Source: Hahella sp. KA22 (GTDB taxonomy: Bacteria; Pseudomonadota; Gammaproteobacteria; Pseudomonadales; Oleiphilaceae). Taken from it: 64,000 nt of DNA. Positions 47,205 through 56,773 of this stretch are shown here, one piece after another. The DNA lies in contig NZ_CP035490.1 of NCBI RefSeq assembly GCF_004135205.1, forward strand, positions 682,001-746,000, in the 5' to 3' direction. Positions within the stretch are counted from its first letter, which is position 1; every line of letters begins with the position of its first letter. The notes beneath the pieces are model-generated. The model searched no databases, was not told where the DNA came from, and saw nothing but the letters and a program-made list of their open reading frames with translations. A program made the position numbers and the translations under genes.

Positions 47205-48668
47205 ATGACTGACCCGAAGCCGAAAGTATGGATTATCGCCGCCTCAGATAGCGCAGGCGCCTCCGGAGTGCAGGCGGATCTCGCCACATTGCACGGGCTG
47301 GATGTCCATGGCGGTGCTGCGATCACCGCCGTTACCGCACAAAATTCGCAGGAGGTTGTCAGCATCAACCCCGTTACCGCGTCAGCCTTGCGGGACCAGT
47401 TGCAGGCCCTGCGTGCGGATGGGGAGGCCGCGGCGATTAAGATGGGTCTGCTGGCCGATGCGGAGCAGGTAGAGGTGCTACGGGAGTTTTTGTGCGACTT
47501 CTCTGGGTTAGTGGTGCTTGACCCGGTGTTGGGCAGCACCACTGGCGCTGATTTCGGCCTTGCGGTGGCGGCCTTGAAAACGCTGCTCCCTCATGTCGAT
47601 GTGGTGACGCCGAATATTACAGAAGCGGAGCAGTTAGTGGACATGCGCATCAGCGGGCCGCCGGATATGCTGTCCGCCGCCGGTCGGCTGCGTGAGCTTG
47701 GCGCCAAAGGCATCTGGCTCAAAGGCGGCCATTCGGCGCAAGACGGTCCCTGTCTGGATTTGGTATGGCTGTCGGAGCAACCCAGCTGGTTTGCGCAACC
47801 GCGTTTATCCGTACGTCATAGCCGCGGCACCGGCTGTACGCTCGCCAGCGCATTGGCGGCTTTTGTCGCTCGTGGAGAAGCGCTGACGGATGCGGCGGCG
47901 TTGGCCAGCGCTTATGTGAGACAGGGGCTGCGTCAGGGATACGCTATCGGCCCTGGGCCTGGCCCCATTGCGCGCCTGGGCTGGCCGACACAGATGACGG
48001 ATTTTCCCAGAATTGTCGATCGCCTGGATTGGCTGGACTATTCCGCTTTTCCCGATTGCGGCGCATCGCCTTTGGGATTGTATCCGGTGGTGGATTCGGT
48101 GGAGTGGCTGCGTAAGTTATTACCGCTAGGGATTGACACCTGTCAGTTGCGCATCAAAAGCGATGACCTGACGTTGTTGGAGGCGGCCATTAAAGAAGCG
48201 GCGGAATTAGGCCGGCAATACGGCTGCCGCCTGTTTATCAACGACCACTGGGCGTTTGCGATCAAGCACGGCGCCTATGGCGTGCATTTGGGTCAGGAAG
48301 ATATTGCGGACGCAGATCTGGACGCCATTCGCGACGCAGGACTGCGCCTGGGTGTCAGCACCCATGGCGACTTCGAGTGGGCCCGCGCGGCGGCGGTAAA
48401 GCCAAGCTATATCGCCATTGGCGCGATCTTTCCGACACAAACCAAGGAAGTGCGGATTGTCGGTCTGGAGAAGCTGGCCCGCTGGGCTGCGCTGTTGCAA
48501 GATCACTATCCTCTCACCGCGATTGGCGGCATTAATCTTAATAATATAGACGCCGTTCTGAGAACCGGCGTTGAGTCAGTCGCCGTGGTGTCCGCCATTA
48601 CTCAGGCGCAGGACTTCCGCGAAGCTGTGACGAACCTGAGCCGTAAACTTTTGAAAGGATGGGTATAA
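47205..48668 (+). CDS. thiDE: fused HMP(-P) kinase / thiamine phosphate synthase (ThiD-ThiE)
   Basis: The 487-residue protein fuses two thiamine enzymes. The ThiD part (about 1-265) phosphorylates HMP and HMP phosphate, with [13 protein letters not shown] near the start, [10 protein letters not shown] and the anion-hole [11 protein letters not shown]. The ThiE part (about 285-487) couples HMP-PP to thiazole phosphate, with [44 protein letters not shown] and AIGGIN. The join would channel HMP-PP. It is the last gene of the thi operon, starting 51 bases after thiG. Confidence 0.95.
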   Translation: MTDPKPKVWIIAASDSAGASGVQADLATLHGLDVHGGAAITAVTAQNSQEVVSINPVTASALRDQLQALRADGEAAAIKMGLLADAEQVEVLREFLCDFSGLVVLDPVLGSTTGADFGLAVAALKTLLPHVDVVTPNITEAEQLVDMRISGPPDMLSAAGRLRELGAKGIWLKGGHSAQDGPCLDLVWLSEQPSWFAQPRLSVRHSRGTGCTLASALAAFVARGEALTDAAALASAYVRQGLRQGYAIGPGPGPIARLGWPTQMTDFPRIVDRLDWLDYSAFPDCGASPLGLYPVVDSVEWLRKLLPLGIDTCQLRIKSDDLTLLEAAIKEAAELGRQYGCRLFINDHWAFAIKHGAYGVHLGQEDIADADLDAIRDAGLRLGVSTHGDFEWARAAAVKPSYIAIGAIFPTQTKEVRIVGLEKLARWAALLQDHYPLTAIGGINLNNIDAVLRTGVESVAVVSAITQAQDFREAVTNLSRKLLKGWV

Positions 48669-48735
48669 CCCGGCATTATGCTGCCCCAGTATGATACAGG
48701 TCGATGGAACCTTCTGATTTAAAGGAGAAAAGTAG

Positions 48736-48843
48736 ATGGCCTCGATTAATTATGACTGGGAAAAGCTCGCCACTCTTATCGCCAGAACGCCGAACCCGCT
48801 GAAATTACGCGACATTGACGTTACAGAGTATGCGTCGCGATGA
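48736..48843 (+). CDS. possible small protein of 35 residues
   Basis: A 35-codon frame starts at an ATG with a strong AAGGAG 8 bases upstream and ends in TGA. The peptide MASINYDWEKLATLIAR is followed by TPNPLKLRDIDVTEYASR. It is amphipathic with no signal or membrane segment. It follows the thi operon by 67 bases and could be cotranscribed. The ribosome binding site is the main support; the family is unknown and it may be the remnant of a longer gene. Confidence 0.4.
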   Translation: MASINYDWEKLATLIARTPNPLKLRDIDVTEYASR

Positions 48844-48942
48844 AATTGCAGTGGTTGTCCGGAGATGAATTGAACAATTTGTGTTCAGGGTCAATACTGA
48901 AAGCTCCTGAAATGGAAAATCACAGTATTCGGGATCAACGCA

Positions 48943-49740
48943 ATGACCCTTTCTAGCGGCGAATACAGTCGGAGAACAGGCGTTCTGGGTGTCTTGTTAT
49001 GTTTGGCGTTGGCCGGTCCGGTTTTCGCCGATTGCGAGCGCCCGCTTTCGGTCGGCTGGGAGTCATGGCGTCCTTACATGTACAAGAACGAGGAAGGGCG
49101 CCTGAGCGGCTTGGACATTGAGCTGATTCAGGCGGTGGCGGATCGAATGGGGTGTCAGCTGGAGTTTTCCGAAATCCCTTTCAAACGACATCTGCTGCAA
49201 TTACGTCAGGGTAAAATTGATCTCGCCACCTCGGTGCAGAAGACGGCGGCGCGTGAAGAATATGCCTGGTTCTCACAGACCTATCGCACCTCCGCCTCCA
49301 ATCTGATTATCCGCCGCGAAGACGCTGACCGTTACCACTTCAAATCCTTCAAGGAAATGACTCAGAGCCGTTTCAGCCTGGGTGTGACGCGAGGTTATTT
49401 CTACGGCGATGACGTCAACAAGTACATTGAGAAAGGCGATGGAAAGCTACATGTCGAAGACGTGGTGTCTGACGAGCTGAACTTGATGAAACTGCTGGCC
49501 AAGCGGGTGGACGGCATCTTCGCAGATCCTATTGTGATCTACAGTATGGCGGGAGATCTTGGCAGGAAAGATGAGATTACGATGCATCCCTTAGGCCTTG
49601 TTTCCGACACGTTTTACATCATGGGGAGTAAGGCTTCGGTATCGCCGAAAACCATGGAAAACCTGAATCAGGCATTGCAGAGCTTGCAACAGAGCGGTGA
49701 GTTCGCCGCCATCGTTAACCACTATCTGGATGGCGGCTGA
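48943..49740 (+). CDS. periplasmic solute-binding protein (family 3)
   Basis: The 265-residue protein has a signal peptide ending at PVFAD and the layout of bacterial family 3 solute-binding proteins, which usually bind polar amino acids. Blocks seen are WRPYMYKNEEGRLSGLDIELIQAVADRMG, the KIDLATSVQKTAAREEYAWFSQTY ligand region and VDGIFADPIVIY. No permease or ATPase of an uptake system is adjacent. The ABC exporter downstream is on the opposite strand. It may be a stand-alone binding or sensing protein. Confidence 0.87.
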   Translation: MTLSSGEYSRRTGVLGVLLCLALAGPVFADCERPLSVGWESWRPYMYKNEEGRLSGLDIELIQAVADRMGCQLEFSEIPFKRHLLQLRQGKIDLATSVQKTAAREEYAWFSQTYRTSASNLIIRREDADRYHFKSFKEMTQSRFSLGVTRGYFYGDDVNKYIEKGDGKLHVEDVVSDELNLMKLLAKRVDGIFADPIVIYSMAGDLGRKDEITMHPLGLVSDTFYIMGSKASVSPKTMENLNQALQSLQQSGEFAAIVNHYLDGG

Positions 49741-49775
49741 GGCGCCGCAACAAGGACGCCCCAGCCCGTTACCGA

Positions 49776-51581
49776 TCAGGAAAACACAGTTTCCACTTCT
49801 GCTTCGCCGCCGGTCTGCACCTGCCATTGCGACCAGTACATGCCTTTGCGCTCCAGCAGCTGACGATGGTCGCCTTGCTCCACCACTTTGCCGTGATCGA
49901 CTACTACGATGTTGTCCGCATGGACGATCGTCGAGAGACGATGCGCGATCATCACCACCGTGCGGCCATGGGCAATGTGTTTCAGCGAGCGCTGAATCGC
50001 CGCTTCGGTCTCGTTATCGACGGCGCTGGTGGCCTCATCGAGCACCAGAATCGGCGGATCTTTCAATAGCGCGCGCGCCAAAGACAAGCGCTGGCGCTGG
50101 CCGCCGGACAGCTTGACGCCACGTTCGCCGACAGCCGTATCCAGACCTTCCGGCAGACGCGCGATGAACTCCCAGGCTTCCGCTGTTTTGGCTGCGGAGA
50201 TGATTTCTTCTTCACTGGCGGTAGGACGGCCATAGGCGATGTTGTCGCGGATACTGCCTTCAAACAGAAACACATCCTGACTGACCAGACCGATGGCGCC
50301 GCGAAGCTCCTTGAGAGGCAGCTGTTCGATAGGCACGCCATCCACCTGGATTGAGCCCTGCTTGGGCCTGTAAAAGCGCAGCAACAACTTGATCAATGTC
50401 GACTTGCCGGACCCGGTGGCGCCAACCAGCGCCAGGGTGGCGCCGGCTTTGACCTGCAAGTTGACGTTTTCCACGCCGCCCGCGCCGGCGGCGTATTCGA
50501 AGCTGACGTTCTGGAAGTCCACCTCGCCGCGCACAGGCTGCGGCAGTGTGCGCGAACCTTCATCGCGTACATCGATGGGGGTTTCTATCACGCCCAGGAT
50601 ACGCCGAGTGCTGGCCATGGCGCGCTCAAACAGATCCACGGTTTGCGCCAGATTGGTCAACGGCCACAGCAGGCGCTGGGTCAGGAACACCAGTACGCCG
50701 TAAGCGCCGGCGTTGAGTTCGCCGGATAGAGCCTGCATACCGCCCACGGTGAAGGTGGCGAGAAAGCCCGCCAGGATCGCCATCCGAATAACTGGAATGA
50801 AAGCGGAGCTGACTGCAATCGCCTTGCGGTTAGCCTGAACATAGGCGTCGCTGGCTTCGCGCAGGCGCTCGGATTCCTGCGCTTCTGCGGTAAAGCTCTT
50901 GATCGTGGCGATGCCGCCAATGTTATTGGCCAAACGGGACGCCAGCCCGCCCACTTTCTCACGCACGTCCGCGTACAGAGGATTGGCCCGCTTCAGGAAG
51001 AAGAACGCGCCCCAGATGATGATAGGAATCGGGGTAAAGGCCAACATGGCGATAAAGGGAGATATCGCCAGGAAGACGCCGCCGACGGCCACCACCGTGA
51101 CGAAAACCTGAATCAGGTTATTGGCGCCGCCGTCGAGAAAGCGTTCCAACTGGTTGACGTCATCATTGATGATGGAGACGAGCTGCCCGGAACTGCGCGA
51201 TTCGAAGAACGCCATATCCAGACGCTGGACATGGTCATAGGCCTCCTGTCTGAGATCCGCCTGCAATACCTGACCCAGGTTGCGCCACATGATCAAGTGG
51301 AGGTATTCGAAAATGGACTCGCCGGCCCAAATGAAAAACGTCAAAACCCCTAACGCGAGGATTTGCTGCTGTGGGGTGTTGAATCCCATCGCGGCGACGA
51401 AACTCTGCTCTTTGTTCACCACGACGTCGATGGCGATGCCAATGAGGATTTCTGGAGCAATGTCGAAGAGCTTGTTGATGATTGAACACGAACCGGCGGC
51501 GATGATGCGTCGCCGGTAGCCACGAGCGTAGCGCAGCAGGCTCAGCAGCGCCTGAAAGCTGGACTGGGATTGCGAGGCCAT
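49776..51581 (-). CDS. ABC exporter, fused permease and ATPase
   Basis: The 601-residue half-transporter has six membrane helices (about 15-320) in a type I exporter domain and a C-terminal ATPase. The ATPase has Walker A GATGSGKST, signature LSGGQRQR, Walker B ILVLDEATSAVD and H-loop IAHRLSTI. It resembles MsbA and multidrug or lipid exporters and works as a homodimer in the inner membrane. The substrate is unknown. AAGGAATCC precedes the ATG. It is probably monocistronic. Confidence 0.92.
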   Translation of the reverse strand: MASQSQSSFQALLSLLRYARGYRRRIIAAGSCSIINKLFDIAPEILIGIAIDVVVNKEQSFVAAMGFNTPQQQILALGVLTFFIWAGESIFEYLHLIMWRNLGQVLQADLRQEAYDHVQRLDMAFFESRSSGQLVSIINDDVNQLERFLDGGANNLIQVFVTVVAVGGVFLAISPFIAMLAFTPIPIIIWGAFFFLKRANPLYADVREKVGGLASRLANNIGGIATIKSFTAEAQESERLREASDAYVQANRKAIAVSSAFIPVIRMAILAGFLATFTVGGMQALSGELNAGAYGVLVFLTQRLLWPLTNLAQTVDLFERAMASTRRILGVIETPIDVRDEGSRTLPQPVRGEVDFQNVSFEYAAGAGGVENVNLQVKAGATLALVGATGSGKSTLIKLLLRFYRPKQGSIQVDGVPIEQLPLKELRGAIGLVSQDVFLFEGSIRDNIAYGRPTASEEEIISAAKTAEAWEFIARLPEGLDTAVGERGVKLSGGQRQRLSLARALLKDPPILVLDEATSAVDNETEAAIQRSLKHIAHGRTVVMIAHRLSTIVHADNIVVVDHGKVVEQGDHRQLLERKGMYWSQWQVQTGGEAEVETVFS

Positions 51582-51735
51582 AGGATTCCTTGTGTACAGA
51601 CTGGGAAGAGACGCGCCGCGCGCGGCGCGACAGACCCATCAGCCTATCCTTTAACGGCGTAAATGCAAGTGGTAATTATTCTAATCAAGTCAAGTAGATG
51701 GAGCTTGAGGCGGGGGAGCGTTTGCAAGACGAAAA

Positions 51736-51761
51736 AAAACCGGAGACGATGCTCCGGTTTT
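51736..51761 (-). terminator. rho-independent terminator of the PEP-CTERM-like gene
   Basis: AAAACCGGAG and CTCCGGTTTT form a stem, and reading on the minus strand the second arm runs into a longer T-run (TTTTTTTTC). It lies about 20 bases past the stop of the gene at 51780-52454. Confidence 0.85.
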
Positions 51762-51779
51762 CGTACGCCGCTAAGGGAA

Positions 51780-52454
51780 TCAGGCTTTTTCGGCGGAGGC
51801 TCTGCGGTTCAGGACGAAGGCGCAGAAAGCGATGGCCAGCAGCGCTGGTACGCCAGGTTCGCTGACCGGTACGGACTCGGTTTCCAGCTTCAGTTTGATG
51901 TTGCCGCCGTTATAGCCTTTGTCAGAGTAGCCGAACAGGAAGTCGATGCCGTCGTTGGCGGTGATCAGACTGCCGCCCAGGGCGAACAGGTCGTTGGCTG
52001 CGTTCAATGCGGTCAGCGCTGCGCCGTTCAGTACGATGTCGATGTAGCTGTAGTTGCTGCTCCAGGATACGCGGGTAGCGCCGAACAATTCACCGGAGCC
52101 CAGGTCATTGTATGCGTTAACGCCGCCAAAACCGGACAGCAGAGTGCTGATGTCGGTGTTCACGTCAAACAGAGCGAACCACTCGGAATAGTCGTTGGAT
52201 TCGTAACCGTTGCATGGGTTGAAAATGCTCAAAGTGGCGGACACGATGGAGCCTTCCACGTCGCTCATGTCAAAGGCGAAGAAGTTGTTGTGCTTCTTGC
52301 CAGTGTAATAGTTGGTGTTGCTCGGCGAATGATAGCCGTTGGACTTATACCAGCCGGAGTCATAAGCGTTTAAAACAACAGGCGTCGCCTGAGCGGCGCT
52401 GCTCAGGAAGGCGGTCAGCAGAAGCGAACAGATTGCGGCGTACAACTTTGACAT
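51780..52454 (-). CDS. PEP-CTERM-like exported protein
   Basis: The 224-residue protein has a signal peptide ending at AQATP and a C-terminus of the exosortase-sorting kind. The C-terminus has a short VSEPG motif (variant of VPEPG), a hydrophobic stretch (VPALLAIAFCAFVL) and a basic end (NRRASAEKA). The mature part is rich in Tyr, Ser, Asn and Gly, with strands such as TLSIFNPCNGYESNDY, suggesting a beta-rich extracellular domain. The sorting signal should be recognised by an exosortase not seen here. AAAGGT precedes the ATG and a terminator follows. Confidence 0.75.
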   Translation of the reverse strand: MSKLYAAICSLLLTAFLSSAAQATPVVLNAYDSGWYKSNGYHSPSNTNYYTGKKHNNFFAFDMSDVEGSIVSATLSIFNPCNGYESNDYSEWFALFDVNTDISTLLSGFGGVNAYNDLGSGELFGATRVSWSSNYSYIDIVLNGAALTALNAANDLFALGGSLITANDGIDFLFGYSDKGYNGGNIKLKLETESVPVSEPGVPALLAIAFCAFVLNRRASAEKA

Positions 52455-52546
52455 GCGTTACCTTTACAAAAGCGGTTAGAAAGTCACGTTATAAAACTGT
52501 CGGCAATTGTACGCGTTAGTTATTTAAATGTAGGTAAAACAATGTC

Positions 52547-52577
52547 AAACGCAGTTACTGAGTGTAACTGCGTTTTT
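52547..52577 (-). terminator. terminator of the exported nuclease/phosphatase-family gene
   Basis: AAACGCAGTTAC (52547-52558) and GTAACTGCGTTT (52564-52575) form a perfect 12-base stem with a 5-base loop, 40 bases past the gene stop on the minus strand. The T-run is better on the plus strand (five T), so it could work both ways. Confidence 0.65.
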
Positions 52578-52617
52578 CAGAAGAAAATCAGAGATAAATC
52601 AGGAGAAAAGCGCTTGT

Positions 52618-53874
52618 TCAGCGCAGACGGATATCCACCCAGACCAGTCGGTGGTCGGAGCTGACGGCGCCGCCTTCGCCAACCAGTCGATACAGATCAT
52701 CATCAGCGCTGGGCCAGAACACGCCGGAGTTGACGATCATCAGGTCGGAAGAAGGCAGTACATAGTCTGTGCGCAGGTTACCCGGGTTAGCGTCATTAAA
52801 GTCTCCGGTGTCCTGCGCCCGATTGCCGATCTGCAGGGCGTTGGCCTCTCCCTGTCGGAACGCGGCGTCCGCTGAGCCCGCGCTTAGAGGCGTATGTTTA
52901 ACATTCACCCGAGGGTGCTCCAGCAATTGCGCCATGGGGTTCTGTGTGGCGTCGCCGTCAAACGGGTCTGCGTTTTCGTCGCCCATGATCACAAAGCTTT
53001 CTCTATCGCCGAGCCCGCCACGGCGTCCTTCATCATCCACAATGTAACGGCTGACGCGGCGACCGGAAATGTAGTCCGCCCAAAAACGAATTTCATCATG
53101 ATTGCGGGTTCCGTTGCGGTCTTCCGGACCATCGAAGACAGGAGGCGTGGGGTGGCTGACCAACGCGTGAATACGACGTCCGCGAATGTTGATCGGCGCG
53201 TCCCAATGACTCTTGGATGACAATCGCACTACATCCAGCTCCTCGGGACTGAACCAATCCGCAGGCGCGTCTGTGTCGGGATTATCCGGCAGCAAGGCGT
53301 TGGGCATATCCCGCCAGAGAAAATGCTGAAACGTGCGCGTCCGTTGTTCCTGGATGGGGTATTTGGATAACAGCAGCATGCCGTACTGCCCTTCGAAGAC
53401 GCCAAAACCGAAAGCGTCGTTAGCCAGCTCGAATCCGGTCTCGCCGACGACGCCGTCGTTATTGAGGTCAAAACCGGATGCGACGCCGGTGTTGGATGGC
53501 GCAGAGTAAACGTAAGGGTAGATCGCCGGCGCGGCGCCATTCTGGCTGATCGACAGGTAATTTTGCTGGAACAGACGAGCGGCCTCTCCCGCGGCGTCGT
53601 AGTCAAATTCATTGATCAGCAGCACGTCCGGCTGGGTGCGCTGAATAATTTCCGCCACCGCCTGTATCTGGGCGTTGTCGCCGCTGTTCAGATCTGCGAT
53701 GAGTTCTCCCGGCGCGGAACGGTTCAACGACGCATTGAACGTCGCGAATCTCACAGTTTCCGTAGCGTGACGGTCGCGCCAATGAGATTCTGCGGAAGCC
53801 AGAAAGGGATGAGCCGCCAGTGCGCCGCCCAATAAAAAGCGGGCTGCTGTCCCAAGCAGTTTGGACGCATTCAT
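52618..53874 (-). CDS. exported endonuclease/exonuclease/phosphatase-family protein
   Basis: The 418-residue protein has a signal peptide (FLLGGALAAHPFLASAE) and the DNase I-like fold. Features include FATFNASLNR at the start of the fold, LLINEFDYDA with the metal-binding Glu, ISGRRVSRYIVDDEGRRG, MGDENADPFDG with the Asp and Asn pair, and SDHRLVWVDIRL with the catalytic Asp-His. The substrate may be a nucleic acid or a phosphodiester; it is not determined. AGAGGA precedes the ATG. The gene is on the minus strand with a terminator after it. Confidence 0.88.
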   Translation of the reverse strand: MNASKLLGTAARFLLGGALAAHPFLASAESHWRDRHATETVRFATFNASLNRSAPGELIADLNSGDNAQIQAVAEIIQRTQPDVLLINEFDYDAAGEAARLFQQNYLSISQNGAAPAIYPYVYSAPSNTGVASGFDLNNDGVVGETGFELANDAFGFGVFEGQYGMLLLSKYPIQEQRTRTFQHFLWRDMPNALLPDNPDTDAPADWFSPEELDVVRLSSKSHWDAPINIRGRRIHALVSHPTPPVFDGPEDRNGTRNHDEIRFWADYISGRRVSRYIVDDEGRRGGLGDRESFVIMGDENADPFDGDATQNPMAQLLEHPRVNVKHTPLSAGSADAAFRQGEANALQIGNRAQDTGDFNDANPGNLRTDYVLPSSDLMIVNSGVFWPSADDDLYRLVGEGGAVSSDHRLVWVDIRLR

Positions 53875-54097
53875 GATAATCCTCTTTATGCAGCAATATT
53901 TGACATGTACGAAATGCGAACGGCGCGTTGCACTCTGGTCTTGCCAGATGAAAGCGGGGTTGGAGTCGAGCCGTTGCGGGAAGACAACCAATGTCAAAGA
54001 AGAACCGCCGGGCCTGCTTACAGCTCGAATGGCAGGCCGGCGTTCGTTTCTAAGGGGCGTCGTCTCCAGTTATAGAGACGCATTATTAAGAAAAGAT

Positions 54098-54115
54098 GAT
54101 AGCCGCAGGGCTATC
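54098..54115 (-). terminator. likely terminator of the DUF4399 gene
   Basis: GATAGCC (54098-54104) and GGCTATC (54109-54115) form a 7-base stem with a GCAG loop, followed on the minus strand by ATCTTTTC. Another small hairpin (CGTCTC and GAGACG, 54061-54080) lies beyond it. Confidence 0.5.
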
Positions 54116-54144
54116 GCTTCGTTTTCTAAATAACGGTTACGCCT

Positions 54145-54567
54145 TTACTTTACGGTGATGGTGACTTTATCAGACACCACAGGATGCGCGTGGGGCTGGT
54201 GCAAATGATCGCCCAGGATCAATTGCAGGGTGTGTTGTCCTGGCGGTAGCTCTAGTGTGGTTTCAGTCTGGCCGCCGCCAAAATGTTTGACGTCCGCGCC
54301 CAGGGGCATGTTCATGTCTGGCATCTTTTCGCCATCGATGAGCAGGTGATGATGTCCGGTGTTTTCGCGCTCAACGCCAGCCGGCGCTACGCCCATGCCT
54401 TCCAGACCGAAGCGCACCACGAATTTGCTGGATACGGTTTCGCCGTCGGTTGGCGAGATGATATAGGCTTTGGCGTTTTCGGGGTTGGCGGTTTTGGGAA
54501 GGCCTGCGGCCATTGCAACGCTGCTGAGGCCAAGCAAGGATACGGAAACTAGATGACGAATTTTCAC
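54145..54567 (-). CDS. exported DUF4399 protein
   Basis: The 140-residue protein has a signal peptide ending near AMAAG. The mature part matches the DUF4399 type: AYIISPTDGETVSSKFVVRFGL, a GHHHLLIDG motif, HFGGGQTETTLELPPGQHTLQLI and GDHLHQPHAHPVVSDKV. The several His residues suggest metal binding in the periplasm, but no function is established. Translation starts at GTG with GGAG 8 bases upstream. It is monocistronic. Confidence 0.87.
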   Translation of the reverse strand: MKIRHLVSVSLLGLSSVAMAAGLPKTANPENAKAYIISPTDGETVSSKFVVRFGLEGMGVAPAGVERENTGHHHLLIDGEKMPDMNMPLGADVKHFGGGQTETTLELPPGQHTLQLILGDHLHQPHAHPVVSDKVTITVK

Positions 54568-54841
54568 GGATTATCTCCATTATGTATGGTTGAGGTTGTT
54601 GCAGAAACTGTCGCCGGCCTGGTTATGATTATAAATGCGTGGCCGATCTTCTTTGTGTCGCACGTTAACGCGCGGGCTATACTCCGAAGCGACATAATAT
54701 CGTTTTCCCCGTCAGGGTGGGTATAAATAGTTTAGGTCTCGGAGCACGGGGTTCTGCGGTCGGCGGCTGATTTGCAGCACCAGAGGTCAGCGCCTACAAT
54801 CCCCGGGCGCACTGTTATGAAATCAGGATAAGGAACTTGCC

Positions 54842-55498
54842 ATGTCTTCTCTGTTACTCCGTTTACCACTGCTGATCTGTCTGTTGCTGGGACTGTCCGC
54901 CTGTCAGAGCGCTTATTACAGCGCTATGGAAAAAGTGGGCGTGCATAAGCGCGACATCATGGTGGATCGCGTTGGCGCAGCCCGTGACGCCCAAGAGGAA
55001 GCTAAAGAGGAGTTCAAATCCGCGCTGGACCGTTTCCAGAGCATGTTCGGTAAAAAGGATTCCACGTTGCAGAAGCAATACGATCAGCTCAGCGCGGCGT
55101 TTGAAGACAGCGAAGACGCGGCGGAAGAGGTGAGCAAACGCATCGATGCAGTGGAGGACGTGTCCGAAGCCTTGTTCGAGGAATGGGAAGAGGAACTGGA
55201 GCTTTACACCAGTCCCAAGCTGAAACAGGACAGCGCCGCCAAACTGGCCGCTACCAAAAAGAAATATCAGCGTCTCATTACCGCCATGCGGGCGGCGGAA
55301 AACCGCATGCAGCCGGTGCTTAACGCACTGCGCGACCAAGTGCTGTATCTCAAGCACAATCTTAATGCATCTGCGATCGATGGCTTGAAAGGGGAGCTGC
55401 GTTCAGTGGAGAGCAATGTGTCCAGGCTGGTGGCGGATATGGAGAAATCCATCGCCGAAGCGGAGTCTTTTATCGCGACCTTGGGCGACAAGAGCTGA
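54842..55498 (+). CDS. DUF2959-type lipoprotein
   Basis: The 218-residue protein has a lipoprotein signal with lipobox LSAC near residue 20. The rest is almost wholly helical with long charged heptad-like stretches (AQEEAKEEFKSALDRFQSMF, SLEERS-type and VSRLVADMEKSIAEAE), so it is likely a coiled-coil envelope protein. The opening YYSAMEKVGVHKRDIMVDRV is the family's mark. The function is unknown. GGATAAGGAAC precedes the ATG. Confidence 0.86.
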   Translation: MSSLLLRLPLLICLLLGLSACQSAYYSAMEKVGVHKRDIMVDRVGAARDAQEEAKEEFKSALDRFQSMFGKKDSTLQKQYDQLSAAFEDSEDAAEEVSKRIDAVEDVSEALFEEWEEELELYTSPKLKQDSAAKLAATKKKYQRLITAMRAAENRMQPVLNALRDQVLYLKHNLNASAIDGLKGELRSVESNVSRLVADMEKSIAEAESFIATLGDKS

Positions 55499-55624
55499 TA
55501 GCAGGATCAGGCGGTTGTGAGCGACGAAGTGGGATGAATGGATGAGATTACGCTCTGCCGGGCCAGCTGCAAGCTTGCGCTGAAGGGACAATTCCTATTG
55601 TCACCCGGCGGACGGAGATAAGGC

Positions 55625-55957
55625 TCACGCAGTGGCGCGCCCCGGCAAGACTTTCAATTGGGTTTCCCGGCTGGCCTCTATGCGGCCGCGAATGGATTCT
55701 CCGTGAAAATTTGCAGGCAGGTGCGCCGCGGGGTGATTGTCGCGCCCTTCCAGCTCCACCCGGCTGACAGGGGTTCCCGTCATTTTCAACAAGCTGTGCG
55801 CCATATCCTTGGTCATGCTGACATCGGAGAGTTTGGCGAATTCGACGACGTTCTGCAGAACATCGGGATCAGTGAGACGCAAGGTTCCCAGGTTCTCTTC
55901 TTTGAAACGGCGACGCAGGGTCTTCAGAATATTAAACATTTCGTTGGTGTACAACAT
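55625..55957 (-). CDS. small hypothetical protein
   Basis: The 110-residue protein has no signal or membrane segment. It starts MLYTNEMFNILKTLRRRF and is mildly basic, with a region DVLQNVVEFAKLSDVSMTKDMAHSLL that looks helical. The strong AAGGAG before the ATG and regular codon use support a real gene. The gene lies between the DUF2959 and thioesterase genes on the other strand. No family was recognised. Confidence 0.7.
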   Translation of the reverse strand: MLYTNEMFNILKTLRRRFKEENLGTLRLTDPDVLQNVVEFAKLSDVSMTKDMAHSLLKMTGTPVSRVELEGRDNHPAAHLPANFHGESIRGRIEASRETQLKVLPGRATA

Positions 55958-56280
55958 TGCCCGCTCCTTGTATCGGGCGGCTCAGCGCCCGCAGTTGAGT
56001 TCTTTACTGTCCCGGACTCCCTTAGCCGCCGGGAGCGTTCCTGCAAATAAACTCGGGTTGATGTCATCCCAGGATTGCAAAAGATCCTGAGTCACTATGC
56101 AGTGTAGACAGCGGCAAGTCCCTATTTCCGTTGTGTTTTTGCTTCAAAAATCTGAAAAACGTAATCTTGTTGGATGAGTTCACATAAATCCGGTTTGCGT
56201 TAATCTAAAAGGGCTGCTACCGGTTCCCCATAGCCGGCGGCGACAGCCTGTAAACTAACAAGAAACGGAAAAAACGTGAA
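55958..56280. other. divergent intergenic region
   Basis: This gap of about 323 bases separates the small minus-strand gene from the thioesterase gene. It contains the promoters of both in principle. No repeat, hairpin terminator or gene was seen. Confidence 0.45.
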
Positions 56281-56754
56281 ATGACCTATGTCGATGCAAT
56301 CAGTTGGGACATGCTTAACCCCTTCATCATGCCCATCAAAGTCCTTGAGCCGCACACAGACCGGCTGGGACACACCAATAACACGACTTACCTCAATTGG
56401 ATGGAGGAAGTCAGCTGGCGCCATATCGACCCGCTCGGAATGAGTTGGGCCGCCCATGAGAAGCTGGGCAAAGCCATGGCGATCACCCGTACGGAAGTGG
56501 ATTACCTTGCTGCTTCCCATGCCGACGATGAGTTGTATATCGGCACCTGGATTACAGCGTGTGACGGACGCATACAATCCAGTCGTCACTTTCAGATATT
56601 TCGCCCTGCGGACGGCAAAACCATTGTCCGCGCCAACAGCTATTACGCCTGCATAGATATGAAGAGCGGCAAGCCGACGCGAATGCCGAAAGAATTCGTC
56701 GAAGCGCACCGCAAAGCCATGGAAGCCCATGGCCTTGCGCCGGCGTCGGGCTGA
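56281..56754 (+). CDS. acyl-CoA thioesterase of the hotdog 4HBT family
   Basis: The 157-residue protein has the hotdog-fold 4-hydroxybenzoyl-CoA thioesterase pattern: an Asp/Gly-His-Asn-Asn motif (TDRLGHTNNTTYLNW), a following helix with Glu (MEEVSW), and strands ITRTEVDYLAASHADDELYIG. It would hydrolyse short or aromatic acyl-CoA thioesters in the cytoplasm; the substrate is unknown. Alternative Met starts exist within the first 17 codons. The ATG has only a weak GGA-type ribosome binding site. Confidence 0.85.
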   Translation: MTYVDAISWDMLNPFIMPIKVLEPHTDRLGHTNNTTYLNWMEEVSWRHIDPLGMSWAAHEKLGKAMAITRTEVDYLAASHADDELYIGTWITACDGRIQSSRHFQIFRPADGKTIVRANSYYACIDMKSGKPTRMPKEFVEAHRKAMEAHGLAPASG

Positions 56755-56773
56755 GCGATGACGCAGGGATGCG

